In this document: positions 17,494 to 26,659 of the stretch, piece by piece
How the letters are laid out: every line of letters begins with the position of its first letter
Position numbering within the stretch: the stretch's first letter is position 1
DNA from: an uncultured Bacteroidales bacterium
GTDB taxonomy: Bacteria; Bacteroidota; Bacteroidia; Bacteroidales; UBA932
NCBI GenBank assembly: GCA_900318955.1
Contig: ONMJ01000005.1
Location: 1 to 64,000 of the forward strand
Length of the DNA: 64,000 bases
Reading direction: 5' to 3'
Program-made: the position numbers and the translations under genes
Notes under the pieces: model-generated
Database searches by the model: none
Told to the model about the DNA's origin: nothing
Seen by the model: the letters and a program-made list of their open reading frames with translations, nothing else

Positions 17494-18639
17494 TTATTCC
17501 TCAGGGCGGCGGGAGCGTTTTTTCTTGCGCTTTTTGCGCTTAGCCTCATCGAAACGGGAGATACTGTCATCACCGACAGCGGAGATGAATTCAGGGGTCG
17601 GGGCCTCAACCTCCGGTTTAAGAGTCAATGGGCGCTGACCGTTACGATTCATCATTATAATCTCTCGAACCTCGTAGGCCGGAAGGGGATAAACATTTGA
17701 GAGCGAACCTTTCTCGTAAGAGAAATACATTGTCTCCTTCAGGATATCCGTCTTGACCAGATAGGCAAGACCGTCTTCGAATTCCAGAGGCTCAACTACT
17801 TTAGGGATACGGGACTGAGCATCCATATATGCCTCAACCTCATAATTGAGACAGCATTTCAACTTGCCACACTGACCCGCCAACTTCTGAGGATTGAGAG
17901 AGAGGTTCTGGACACGGGCAGCTCCTGTTGAAATAGATTTGAAGTCAGTTATATAGTTGGCACAGCAGAGCTCTCTTCCACAGACTCCAAGACCGCCGAT
18001 GAGGCCGGCTTCCTGACGGGCCCCGATTTGCTTCATCTCGACTCTGATATGGAACTCCTCTGCAAAATCCTTTATCAATTGACGAAAATCTACACGGCCA
18101 TCGGCAATATAGTAGAAGATGGCTTTGGTGCCATCACCCTGGAACTCAACGTCCCCAATCTTCATTTCAAGACCCAGATTGGCGGCAAGAACCCTGGAGC
18201 GGATCATTACTTCCTGCTCCCTTGCAATGGCGTCCTGCCATTTCTCGATATCATAGGCCTTCGCCTTGCGATAAATGCGACGGAATTCTGTCGTCTCGGG
18301 ATCTATGCCCTTACATTTCATCTGGCGAATGACAATCGGTCCTTCAAGAGTAACTATGCCGAGATCGTGACCGGTCTGAGCTTCAACTATTACCAAGTCA
18401 CCGGTCTTAATGCTCTGACCCGAGCCATTGATGTAAATACCCTTCCTCGAGTTCTTGAAACGAACCTCGAAGTACTTGCTATACTGCTCCTGGTTGACTC
18501 CCTTGAGCCAGTTGTACACTTCCAGCTTACAACAGCCCTGGCGGTATGTGCAAGAAGTTTCCCCGGTAGATTCGTCCCTCGACACGGAACAGCCTCTGGA
18601 GCAATCGAAATATTTATTATCGTTGACTGATAAGTTCAT
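17494..18639 (-). CDS. ricT: RicT (YaaT/PSP1-domain) protein
   Basis: The 381-residue protein carries a PSP1 domain with Cys motifs that match the [4Fe-4S]-binding cysteines of the RicTFY complex: GGLGVCGRELCCANY and LAGQCGKLKCCLNYE. An additional N-terminal Cys set is present (CSRGCS, CTYRQGCCKL). The C-terminus is a lysine/arginine-rich tail (KRKKRKKKRSRRPEE). In Bacillus the complex affects RNA maturation and development; the role in Bacteroidota is less clear. Its start overlaps the holB stop, the usual Bacteroidota arrangement. Confidence 0.9.
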   Translation of the reverse strand: MNLSVNDNKYFDCSRGCSVSRDESTGETSCTYRQGCCKLEVYNWLKGVNQEQYSKYFEVRFKNSRKGIYINGSGQSIKTGDLVIVEAQTGHDLGIVTLEGPIVIRQMKCKGIDPETTEFRRIYRKAKAYDIEKWQDAIAREQEVMIRSRVLAANLGLEMKIGDVEFQGDGTKAIFYYIADGRVDFRQLIKDFAEEFHIRVEMKQIGARQEAGLIGGLGVCGRELCCANYITDFKSISTGAARVQNLSLNPQKLAGQCGKLKCCLNYEVEAYMDAQSRIPKVVEPLEFEDGLAYLVKTDILKETMYFSYEKGSLSNVYPLPAYEVREIIMMNRNGQRPLTLKPEVEAPTPEFISAVGDDSISRFDEAKRKKRKKKRSRRPEE

Positions 18640-19676
18640 TATACTATCACATAAAGTCTGTTGACAAGGTCGGTGAAGAGTATCTTCTGATTGACATTCC
18701 TCTCCAGGAGTGTCTGAGCCCTGTCAAAATATGTCAATGCGTTGCGGGAGAAAGAACGTTTCACACTCCCGGCAAGGCGGCTGTAATATTCCGACTCCTC
18801 TTCAGAAATGTCGGCAATAGACGCGAGCCCCTGCTGAACAAGGAAAATCTTTCTCAGTGCTTCTGATGCAAATTTAAAGAAAGATTTCTGTTTTTCCCTA
18901 TTTTTCAAGTCCACAAGGGCATCTGCCGTCTCAAGAGCGGTTAAAAGATCGCGGGCGATAAGGGCGTTCATCAGATCGCCGAAGATATCAGCATTCTCCG
19001 AATACTCAGCATCCTGCTCCGGATGAACATCCTTGAGATCCTCCCTTGAAAGAGGGAGCACCCTCATGAAAAGGCATCTTGAGTAGATTGTCTTGAGGAC
19101 CTTTTCCGGCTCATGGGTAATCATCAGAAAGACAGTATTTTCCGGCGGTTCCTCTACCATTTTTAAAAGAGTATTGGCCGCCTGGATATTCATCTTTTCA
19201 GGAAGATACACAACAACTGAGCGGTATCCTCCTTCGACCCCGAAGAGAGAAAGTTTATCGAGAAGAGATTTAGCCTCACTGACTGCTATGACGCCCTGTT
19301 TATTCTCAAGGCCGAGGGCGTCATATAACTGATTCTCAAAGAAATAAGGCTTAGAGAGGATAAGCTCTCTCCACTCTGAGATAAAAGTCTCCGAAGTTGG
19401 CTTATCCACCGACCCTTTCCCCGCCACAGGGAAGATAAAATGTACGTCAGGATGAATAAGCTTCGATATTTTGTTGCAAGAGGGGCACTCCGAACAGGAA
19501 TCCCCGTCCTGACGCGAACGGCAATAGAGGTACTGGAGGAAGGCGAGGACAATGGGGAGCGCTCCCCCTCCATCGTTCTCATGGAAGAGCATAGCATGGG
19601 GAATCCTCCCTGTATCCACCATTCCACGAAGGGCGGATACAATGGAGCTATTGCCTTTTATGTCGCTGAACCTCAT
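18639..19676 (-). CDS. holB: DNA polymerase III delta-prime subunit
   Basis: The 345-residue AAA+ clamp-loader subunit starts MRFSDIKGNSSIVSALRGMV. It has a zinc-binding set (CSECPSCNK), the usual degenerate P-loop (HENDGGGAL in place of GxxGxGK) and the conserved VEEPPENTVFLMITHEPEKV with the TIYSRC sensor segment. These are the features of delta-prime, which loads the sliding clamp but does not hydrolyse ATP. It overlaps both neighbours by 1-4 bp within the trxA-to-ricT block. Confidence 0.9.
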   Translation of the reverse strand: MRFSDIKGNSSIVSALRGMVDTGRIPHAMLFHENDGGGALPIVLAFLQYLYCRSRQDGDSCSECPSCNKISKLIHPDVHFIFPVAGKGSVDKPTSETFISEWRELILSKPYFFENQLYDALGLENKQGVIAVSEAKSLLDKLSLFGVEGGYRSVVVYLPEKMNIQAANTLLKMVEEPPENTVFLMITHEPEKVLKTIYSRCLFMRVLPLSREDLKDVHPEQDAEYSENADIFGDLMNALIARDLLTALETADALVDLKNREKQKSFFKFASEALRKIFLVQQGLASIADISEEESEYYSRLAGSVKRSFSRNALTYFDRAQTLLERNVNQKILFTDLVNRLYVIV

Positions 19677-20656
19677 GAGTTTCTCTCTCCTACGAATTCT
19701 GCCAAGAGTGCAAGATACGATTTTTCTTTGGAATCCGGAAGAGCTGAAAGGGAAGACAGAGCCGCTGAGATAAATCCTTCTACCTTTTTTTGAGAGAGTT
19801 CCAGACCATTTTGGTCGGAGACAAACTTCTTAATCTCCTCTGCAACAGATGGATTATCGATCACTTCGCCCACCTTTTTCCTTATTGCAGAGGCTTCCTC
19901 CTCAGATACATTCCCGAGGGCGGCAAGTAGAGGCATAGTGATTTTTTGCTCAAGAATATCGACGCCAGAAGGCTTCCCAAGAACGGGAGAACCGGCATAA
20001 TCCAGCATATCATCCTTGATTTGGAAAGCGATTCCGAGATTACGGGCATAAGACTTTACTGCTTCGACGAGAGTCGCGTCCCCTCCGCCTGAGATCGCCC
20101 CGGAGACGGCTGCTGCCTCGAAAAGCGAAGCGGTCTTACAATAGATGATTCTCAGATAATCGGCTTCGGAAGTATCGCAAGTGGCGGTTTTCTGAAGCTG
20201 TAGCATCTCTCCTTCAGCAAGATCCGAAAGGGTCTTTGCAAAAATTCTTATAACTATATTACCGCTCTTTTCAGAGCTCAGGATTGAATCCATGGCCTTC
20301 ACCAGCCAGAAATCCCCGATAAGGACTGAAGCCGGAGATCCTAGAATGGACATTACTGTCGGCTTTCCCCTTCTCTCCCCGCTGCTGTCGACGACATCGT
20401 CATGGAGGAGAGTCGCATTATGAAGCAGCTCCGTCGCCGCCGCGAATTTCTCTCCGTCAGTAGTCGCTCCTCTCCCGGAGCATGCCCCGCTGACAAGAAG
20501 GCAGAGGATTGGCCGAAGCATCTTGCCGTTTCTTGCCCGAAGAGAACGGTTGGTAGCTTCAAGAAGCGATATATCGCTCTTGAGACAATTATCCATTATA
20601 GCTTCAACCCGTGAGAGAGAATCCTCGAGATATGTCCTGATCTCCTTGATATCCAT
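19673..20656 (-). CDS. ispB: Polyprenyl (octaprenyl-type) diphosphate synthase
   Basis: The 327-residue trans-isoprenyl diphosphate synthase has the first aspartate-rich motif LLHDDVVDSSGERRG at about residue 82 and the second, FQIKDDMLDYAG, at about residue 211. The length and the residues before the first motif are consistent with a medium- or long-chain synthase making the side chain of menaquinone. The exact chain length is not deducible. It starts one base before the LOG-family stop and its 3' end overlaps holB. Confidence 0.88.
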   Translation of the reverse strand: MDIKEIRTYLEDSLSRVEAIMDNCLKSDISLLEATNRSLRARNGKMLRPILCLLVSGACSGRGATTDGEKFAAATELLHNATLLHDDVVDSSGERRGKPTVMSILGSPASVLIGDFWLVKAMDSILSSEKSGNIVIRIFAKTLSDLAEGEMLQLQKTATCDTSEADYLRIIYCKTASLFEAAAVSGAISGGGDATLVEAVKSYARNLGIAFQIKDDMLDYAGSPVLGKPSGVDILEQKITMPLLAALGNVSEEEASAIRKKVGEVIDNPSVAEEIKKFVSDQNGLELSQKKVEGFISAALSSLSALPDSKEKSYLALLAEFVGERNS

Positions 20657-21190
20657 TTATTTAAAACTAGCTATAAGCTCTTCGACACTCTTTGGGAAAT
20701 GGAGAAGAGAGCGGGAATACCCATCAAGCATTCCAGACCGTACATAATGGTCCAAAAGGGCTTCAAAGGGATCATAGAACCCGTCGATATTGAGAGCGAA
20801 AAGACGTCCGCCGAAACGGTCAAGCTTCGCAAGCACATGGGTCTCGATAATTTCATCAAGCGTCCCTATGCCCCCGGGAAGGGCTATTACAGCAGATGCC
20901 CCTTCTCTCATAACTTCCTTCCTTTCGGACATCGTATCCGTCCAAATCACCTCGGAGAGTCCCGGGTGGACAACCGGAGCCATGAATCGAGGAAGGACAC
21001 CTATATGCTTTCCTCCGCACTCATTTGATGCGTCAACGATAACCTTCATCGTCCCCTTTGTCGTTCCTCCGGAGACTATAGTCCAACCTAACGAATGCAG
21101 CGCATGAACCACTTCACGCGCCGCTTCGTTGTACTTTTTATCTATCCCGGTGCAAGCCGAGCAGAAAATCGCTGCTTTTCTTTCTTCCAT
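20657..21190 (-). CDS. LOG-family (TIGR00730) nucleotide-binding protein
   Basis: The 177-residue Rossmann-fold protein has the signature ALPGGIGTLDEIIE (about 103-116) and the upstream GWTIVSGGTTKGTMK. LOG-family enzymes release the base from nucleoside 5'-monophosphates (originally cytokinin ribotides; in bacteria, AMP and related nucleotides). The paired motif usually reads GGGxxGLM, and here it is SGGTTKGTM, a minor departure. It directly abuts the outer membrane protein gene on the 5' side and the prenyl synthase on the 3' side. Confidence 0.82.
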   Translation of the reverse strand: MEERKAAIFCSACTGIDKKYNEAAREVVHALHSLGWTIVSGGTTKGTMKVIVDASNECGGKHIGVLPRFMAPVVHPGLSEVIWTDTMSERKEVMREGASAVIALPGGIGTLDEIIETHVLAKLDRFGGRLFALNIDGFYDPFEALLDHYVRSGMLDGYSRSLLHFPKSVEELIASFK

Positions 21191-21837
21191 TAGAAAAGAA
21201 TCGCGAGAGAAAGCTTGAATCCCTTGAAATTGCCGTCCTTGAGGCTCTCTTTTACGTCTTCTTTAATAACTGCAGTATCGACTTTATCTTCATTGAAGAG
21301 CTTGCCCATATTGTTGAAGTACTGAGCAGAAAGCTGGAGGCGGCCACCGAACTCAATACCGAGTCCAAGACCAAAACCATACTCAAGTTTGTTCTTCGCC
21401 TCAGAAGCCCAATTCTTGAGATCCTCATTACTACCGCTAAGTACAGCTGAGTCAGAACCGGAGATCTGATATCCTACAAAAGGCTCGGCGAAAAGATAAG
21501 GGCGGAAAGCCAGAAGATCGGGACCCCACTGGAGGCCGACGGGAATCTCGAGGAATCCACTCTTGAGCTGGAAATCTTCAGTTTTTGTGTTCTCAGAGAT
21601 TTCACCAAGAGCAACACCCTTGACCTGATAGATAAGTCCGGGCTGGATTGCGAATCCCATTCCGAGATCCACCTTGGTTATAAGACCGACATGATAAAGA
21701 TTAAGGCTCTTCGAATCTATATTCTTAACCTGTGTTGTTGATGATGTGAGACCGCCGATGATACCAACCTGAGCCGAAGCCTCAATAGCGGAGAAGAGAG
21801 AGATTGCAAGAGCAATCGCAAAAATAGACTTTTTCAT
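21190..21837 (-). CDS. Porin-family outer membrane beta-barrel protein
   Basis: The 215-residue protein has a signal peptide (about 1-22, ending ASAQ) and then amphipathic strands typical of the outer membrane beta-barrel family PF13568 (VGLITKVDLGMGFAIQPGLIYQ, YGFGLGLGIEFGGRLQLSAQYF) ending in FKLSLAILF with a terminal aromatic. The function is unknown; small barrels of this family can be adhesins or structural porins. It lies 6 bp after trxA. Confidence 0.82.
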   Translation of the reverse strand: MKKSIFAIALAISLFSAIEASAQVGIIGGLTSSTTQVKNIDSKSLNLYHVGLITKVDLGMGFAIQPGLIYQVKGVALGEISENTKTEDFQLKSGFLEIPVGLQWGPDLLAFRPYLFAEPFVGYQISGSDSAVLSGSNEDLKNWASEAKNKLEYGFGLGLGIEFGGRLQLSAQYFNNMGKLFNEDKVDTAVIKEDVKESLKDGNFKGFKLSLAILF

Positions 21838-21843
21838 TTTTAA

Positions 21844-22161
21844 TTATTGAAGATGTGCATTAATTTTTTCTACAAGGGCGCTCTTAGGCATTGCGCCTAC
21901 AGTCTTGTCGACTATCTCACCGTTCTTGAAGAAGATGAGTGTCGGGATGCTCATGATGCGATACTGCATGGCGATATCCTCGCAGTCGTCGACATTGCAC
22001 TTAACGACGGTGACCTTGTCAGCCATCTCTTCGGCAATCTCGTCAACTATCGGAGAAAGCATCCTGCAGGGGCCGCACCATACCGCCCAGAAGTCCACGA
22101 TGACGAGTTTGTCATCCTGAAGCATATCTGCGAAGTTCGCGTTTGTTGCAACTTTTGCCAT
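21844..22161 (-). CDS. trxA: Thioredoxin
   Basis: From ATG 22161 the product is 105 residues, the normal thioredoxin size, with the active site FWAVWCGPCRM at about residues 26-36 and the cis-proline segment MSIPTLIFF. It is a cytosolic protein disulfide reductase. An upstream ATG at 22218 adds 19 hydrophobic residues not found in thioredoxins and would overlap the preceding gene; a promoter-like TATATTTG at 22186-22193 favours the shorter form. Confidence 0.93.
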   Translation of the reverse strand: MAKVATNANFADMLQDDKLVIVDFWAVWCGPCRMLSPIVDEIAEEMADKVTVVKCNVDDCEDIAMQYRIMSIPTLIFFKNGEIVDKTVGAMPKSALVEKINAHLQ

Positions 22162-22185
22162 AACTATTTTCTGTTTACTAACTTG

Positions 22186-22218
22186 CAAATATAATAATTT
22201 TCTAAAAATACATATCAA
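22186..22218 (-). promoter_or_regulatory. Possible promoter of trxA
   Basis: On the minus strand, TATATTTG (22186-22193) lies 24 bp before the trxA ATG, with TTG at 22216-22218 and a 22-bp spacer, slightly longer than usual. It suggests trxA can be transcribed separately from the efflux genes upstream. Confidence 0.45.
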
Positions 22219-22508
22219 AGGGAATCTTCGATCGGTAGAACATATGCGCGAAGGCCAAGATTCAGATTGTCCTCGTCGAGCTTACGCAAAAGAGCCATCG
22301 CCTTCGGAGCCAATTCGTCCTCGACGGCGACAAAAAGAGCATGGTTCTGAGTCGGCCAGGCATGGTTCCCCAGATGGGGCTCTCCGTCAACTGTTCCGCG
22401 ACCTCCGATTTCTTCCCACTTTGTATATCCCCTCTGCCCGAGGGTCTCAAGGGCCTCGACGATCTCTTCGTTGTAGGCCTGATTATAAGCTATGAATATC
22501 GCTTTCAT
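22215..22508 (-). CDS. Small PG0541-like transporter-associated protein
   Basis: The 97-residue soluble protein starts MKAIFIAYNQAYNEEIVEAL and contains GGRGTVDGEPHLGNHAWPTQ. It resembles the PG0541 family found beside RND efflux pumps in Bacteroidota. The fold looks like a PII-type or ferredoxin-like alpha/beta protein, and a regulatory role for the pump is an inference. Its start overlaps the stop of the pump gene by 4 bp, so they are translationally coupled. Confidence 0.75.
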   Translation of the reverse strand: MKAIFIAYNQAYNEEIVEALETLGQRGYTKWEEIGGRGTVDGEPHLGNHAWPTQNHALFVAVEDELAPKAMALLRKLDEDNLNLGLRAYVLPIEDSL

Positions 22509-25500
22509 TTTGCTGCTTTTTTAAGTCTGCGGCGCTCTCTGCGCTCGATTATTCCCGAATAGAGGACCGGTATGATTACAAGGGTGATAAGGGTGGAAAT
22601 GGATAGACCCCATGCTACTGTCACTCCAAGTCCGTTCCATAGCTCTGAGCCCTCTCCTCTTCCGAGAGCCATCGGGAGCATACCGAGAACGGTAGTAAGA
22701 GTTGTCATGAGAATCGGGCGGAGACGGCTTCTAGCCGCAATGACAGAAGCGTCGCGGACCGCCATTCCTCTCTCCTGGCAAAGGATAGTATAGTCAATGA
22801 GGACGATACCGTTCTTGACGACAATACCCATCAGGATAATGATACCCACCATACTCATCATTCCGACCGCCATCCCGGACAGCATATTGCCGAGGGCGAC
22901 TCCGACGAAGGCAAAAGGAATAGACACCATGATAACCAGCGGTCCGAGGAAGGACTCGAACTGCGAAGCCATCACCATATAGACAAGAAGAATGATAAGG
23001 AGAAGCAGCAGAAGGAGGTCAGAGAACATCTCCTGCTGGTTCTCATAGTCGCCTCCGATTCTCCAGGCGAATTCGGAAGGGAGCGGATTGGCATCCATTA
23101 TAGCTTCCGTTGTGGCAACTGCCTCGCTGAGGGCCTTTCCTCTGGCGACGATTCCATTGACTGTGATATAGCGCTCGCGGTTCTTCCTCTGGATGGTAGG
23201 AGGAACCTTCGATTCTACTATCTGGCCGAGATCGCGGACCTTGATTCCGCGTCCCTGGGCATTGTAAATCACGATGTTCTCTATATCCTCCGTACTCTTT
23301 CTGAACTCTGGTGCATAACGGACACGGATATTGTATTCATCTCCATCCTCGCGGTAGAAGGACCCTACCGATCCGCTCATCGCTGCACTTACTGCAGAAG
23401 CGGCGGTTATCGAAGAAAGACCGTTAAGGGCAAGCTTTTCCCTGTCGAAATCTATCTCGTATTCCGGCGTGTACTGATCGCGGCCGAGAATAACCTGAGC
23501 AAATGACCCGCTTTCCATCATTTTCTCACGGACACTCTTTGCAGCATTTTCCGTCGCCTCGAAATCATATCCGTAAATCTCCAGCTGGACAGATGCCGCA
23601 CCTCCCATTCCGCCTCCTTCATTGACATTAAACTTCCTGAGTTCAGGGAATTCCCTGAGGTCCTCGCGAATAATATCCGCAATCTCGGCAATACCTCTTT
23701 TTCGATCTTCGCGGCTGCCGATATTGATATTCATGGTTATCAGGTAAGTTCCGTTATTCTGCATGGATGCGAACGCGTTGTCAGTATCGGCCTGGCCGAA
23801 TCTGTAGCTGAGAACCTTGACCTCTGGAACATCCTGAATGATCCTTTCATAAATACGTGCGGCCACATCTCTTGTCACATCCTGTGAAGTACCGATCGGA
23901 AGCTCAATAGAGGCTGAAAGTCGGCCCGCATCGGAAGAAGGCATGAATTCGGTTTTCATCCTCGGGAAGTATACGCCGAGAACAACGAAGAATATCACGA
24001 CTGCAGAGATAAGAACGAGACGTTTATGGTTCATGCACCATGCGATGAACTTGGCATAGCCCGAAGAGATTGCATCCAAGACCTTGTTGACCGGCCCGAA
24101 AACCGCCTGGTAGAACTTTCCATGGTGGTTCTCGTTCTTTAGAAGCACTGCACAAAGCATCGGCACCAGGGTAAGCGCAGCCGTCGTCGAAACAATCATA
24201 ATGATACTGACGATCCAACCTAGCTGCTTGAACATGATACCCGCCATTCCGCTGATCATCGTCAAAGGGATGAACACGCAGAGCATCGTAAGAGTCGAAG
24301 CGATAACCGAGATACCTACCTCTGCGGTACCATGGACAGCGGCCTCCTTGGGCTTCTCGCCTCTTTCCAGATGGGTTGTCACATTCTCAAGGACGACTAT
24401 GGCGTCGTCCACCACCATTCCGATAGCGATTGAAAGGGCGGACATGGAAATGATGTTGAGGGTGTTTCCCGTTGCAAAAAGGTAAAGCAGTGATGCCAGA
24501 AGGGCAATAGGAATCGACAAGACGACGATGATGGTTCCTTTCCATCTTCCAAGGAAGAGGAAGACGACAAGCATGACCACGAGGAAGGTAATTATGATTG
24601 TCTCCTTCAAGGAATCGATAGTCCTGACGATATTGTCGGAGTTATCTACAACGTTGATTATCTTGATGTCAGAAGGAAGGTTCTTCATTATCTTCTCCAT
24701 CTCCTTCTTGACTTTCCTCGTGACCTGGACCGTATTGTATCCTGACTGCTTCTGGACAATGATCTGAGCTCCGCGGACACCGTTGGTGTAGGACTCCTGG
24801 GACTTTTCCTCAAGGGTATCGTCCACTCGCGCTACATCTCTAAGGTAGACCACTCCTCCATTATAGGAACCGACCACGACGTCAAGTATTTCCGAAGGGT
24901 CTGAGAACTCTTTCTTGATACGGAGAGCGTATGTTTCCGAACCGATATCTATGCTCCCGGAAGGGACATTTCGGTTCTCTGCAGCAATGATTTGGGAAAT
25001 CTGAGCGACACTGAGATTGTAAGCCTGGAGCTTGACTGGATCGCAATATACCTGGATTTCGCGCTTCGGCGCACCGGCAACCGAAACAGTACCGACACCG
25101 GAAACCCTTGCCAGAGGCGTTGCTACCCTGTCATCAAGTATCTTGTCGAGGGCTGAGACGCTCTGGTCAGCAGTCGCCGCCATGATCATGATTGGCATAT
25201 CGTCGACGCTGAACTTGAAAATAAACGGCAGGGAAGCCCCGTCCGGGAGGGACTGGCTCACCATATCGAGCTTGTCCCTGACATCATTTGTCGCCTCGTC
25301 TATGTCGGTTCCATATTCAAATTCCAGTGTCAGTATGGAGATGTTCTCGCGGGAACTTGAGGTCACATCCTTAAGGTCCTGGACACCATTGAGAGAGTTT
25401 TCGAGCACCTTTGTGAGGTTATTCTCGACATCCTCTGCGGAAGCGCCAGGATACGAGGACATTACCATTATCACATTGGACTCGATATCGGGGAATGTAT

Positions 25501-25603
25501 CAATCGGAAGCCGTGTCAGGGCAAAAACGCCCATGATGGCGAAGGCCAGGAATATCAAGGCCACCGTCACCGGCTTGTTGACGGAAGTTCTGTAGATACT
25601 CAT
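22505..25603 (-). CDS. RND efflux pump, inner membrane permease (AcrB/HAE1-like)
   Basis: This 1032-residue protein has 12 predicted membrane segments and two large periplasmic loops. The N-terminus is VNKPVTVALIFLAFAIMGVFAL, and conserved segments include TLTMLCVFIPLTMISGMAG and ISMSALSIAIGMVVDDAIVVLEN, with the paired acidic residues in TM4 for proton transport. The length and motifs fit the hydrophobe/amphiphile efflux family rather than the heavy-metal group. It lies 2 bp from the adaptor gene and forms a tripartite pump with it and the TolC-like protein. Confidence 0.93.
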   Translation of the reverse strand: MSIYRTSVNKPVTVALIFLAFAIMGVFALTRLPIDTFPDIESNVIMVMSSYPGASAEDVENNLTKVLENSLNGVQDLKDVTSSSRENISILTLEFEYGTDIDEATNDVRDKLDMVSQSLPDGASLPFIFKFSVDDMPIMIMAATADQSVSALDKILDDRVATPLARVSGVGTVSVAGAPKREIQVYCDPVKLQAYNLSVAQISQIIAAENRNVPSGSIDIGSETYALRIKKEFSDPSEILDVVVGSYNGGVVYLRDVARVDDTLEEKSQESYTNGVRGAQIIVQKQSGYNTVQVTRKVKKEMEKIMKNLPSDIKIINVVDNSDNIVRTIDSLKETIIITFLVVMLVVFLFLGRWKGTIIVVLSIPIALLASLLYLFATGNTLNIISMSALSIAIGMVVDDAIVVLENVTTHLERGEKPKEAAVHGTAEVGISVIASTLTMLCVFIPLTMISGMAGIMFKQLGWIVSIIMIVSTTAALTLVPMLCAVLLKNENHHGKFYQAVFGPVNKVLDAISSGYAKFIAWCMNHKRLVLISAVVIFFVVLGVYFPRMKTEFMPSSDAGRLSASIELPIGTSQDVTRDVAARIYERIIQDVPEVKVLSYRFGQADTDNAFASMQNNGTYLITMNINIGSREDRKRGIAEIADIIREDLREFPELRKFNVNEGGGMGGAASVQLEIYGYDFEATENAAKSVREKMMESGSFAQVILGRDQYTPEYEIDFDREKLALNGLSSITAASAVSAAMSGSVGSFYREDGDEYNIRVRYAPEFRKSTEDIENIVIYNAQGRGIKVRDLGQIVESKVPPTIQRKNRERYITVNGIVARGKALSEAVATTEAIMDANPLPSEFAWRIGGDYENQQEMFSDLLLLLLLIILLVYMVMASQFESFLGPLVIMVSIPFAFVGVALGNMLSGMAVGMMSMVGIIILMGIVVKNGIVLIDYTILCQERGMAVRDASVIAARSRLRPILMTTLTTVLGMLPMALGRGEGSELWNGLGVTVAWGLSISTLITLVIIPVLYSGIIERRERRRLKKAAK

Positions 25604-25605
25604 GG

Positions 25606-26652
25606 CTATTTTTTCAGAATCTCTACCTTTATTCCGTCCTTAAGAGCGGACTGACCCTTTGCGACAACTGTCGCTCCTTCGGGAATACCGGAGACAATTT
25701 CGTACTCCGCACCCATATGGCGGCCCAGTGTTACAGGAACGTAACTAACCGTCTTATCTTCATTTACAAGATATACGAACCGCTGACCGGTACCCTCCTG
25801 GCGGACAATGGACTGGTCAGGAACGACTATTCTCTTATTGGTGCCGAAATTGACCGTCACCCTGGCGTACATTCCGGGACGGAGAGCGCGGTCGGAATTA
25901 TTCACCACCACCTCGGCATTGAATGTATGGGTAGCGGCGTTTATCGTCGGATAAAGGCGGACGATACGGCCGGTGAAATCCCTTCCGGGGAGAGCATCTA
26001 CGGTAAGAGCCACACTGTCTCCCTTCTTTACCTTGGTATACTCACTCTCGGAAATCCCGACCAGCAGCTTGACCGGAACCACCTGCTGGACAGTGTATAT
26101 CGGCATAGACATCGTGTACATGTCGTTTTTGTCATAATTTCTGGCAGTCACATAACCGGTAATCGGGCTGCGGAGAATCGTATTTTCCTCGAGATTCTTG
26201 AGTGTGGACTTTCTCACATTGAAGGCTAGCTCCATTGACTCCAGATCCGCCTTGGCGACTCCACCCTCGTTATAGAGCTGGCGAAGTCTCTCGAGCTCAG
26301 TGCTGTCATTGAGGAACTGCATCCTCGTCTGCTCGAGCTGAAGACGGTCCATTTCGACTAGAACCTGTCCCTTGTAGACATAATCCCCGACTTCGGCGGA
26401 GAGCTTGCGTATGCGGCCCGCTGTCTGGGAAACAATATTATTTGTGGCATAAGCCTCTACCGTACTGGAATATGCACTCTCGTCGGGAACCTCCCTCAAA
26501 GTAGCGGTTACGGTCTCTACGTAGGGAATTTTAACCTCTGCCTGAACCGGGGTCTGGGGAGTCTGGTTTCCGGCTTTCCTGTCTCCGTTCCCGCATGAAG
26601 CTATCGAGAGCACAGCAAATGAAACGGCAAGAATTGTGTGAATCGCTTTCAT
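25606..26652 (-). CDS. RND efflux periplasmic adaptor (membrane fusion protein)
   Basis: From ATG 26652 the product is a 348-residue lipoprotein (VLSIASCGNG, Cys20). It has a lipoyl-like domain split by an alpha hairpin (about residues 60-150), VGISESEYTKVKKGD in the beta barrel, and RPGMYARVTVNFG near the end, as in AcrA/MexA-type adaptors. An upstream in-frame start at 26706 would run into the TolC gene and place 18 charged residues before the signal peptide, so the shorter start is used. Confidence 0.92.
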   Translation of the reverse strand: MKAIHTILAVSFAVLSIASCGNGDRKAGNQTPQTPVQAEVKIPYVETVTATLREVPDESAYSSTVEAYATNNIVSQTAGRIRKLSAEVGDYVYKGQVLVEMDRLQLEQTRMQFLNDSTELERLRQLYNEGGVAKADLESMELAFNVRKSTLKNLEENTILRSPITGYVTARNYDKNDMYTMSMPIYTVQQVVPVKLLVGISESEYTKVKKGDSVALTVDALPGRDFTGRIVRLYPTINAATHTFNAEVVVNNSDRALRPGMYARVTVNFGTNKRIVVPDQSIVRQEGTGQRFVYLVNEDKTVSYVPVTLGRHMGAEYEIVSGIPEGATVVAKGQSALKDGIKVEILKK

Positions 26653-26659
26653 ATATGTA

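Noticed and set aside
18028..18630. A 200-codon plus-strand open frame opposite ricT
   Set aside because: ricT is well supported by its Cys motifs and operon overlap; this frame is a shadow.
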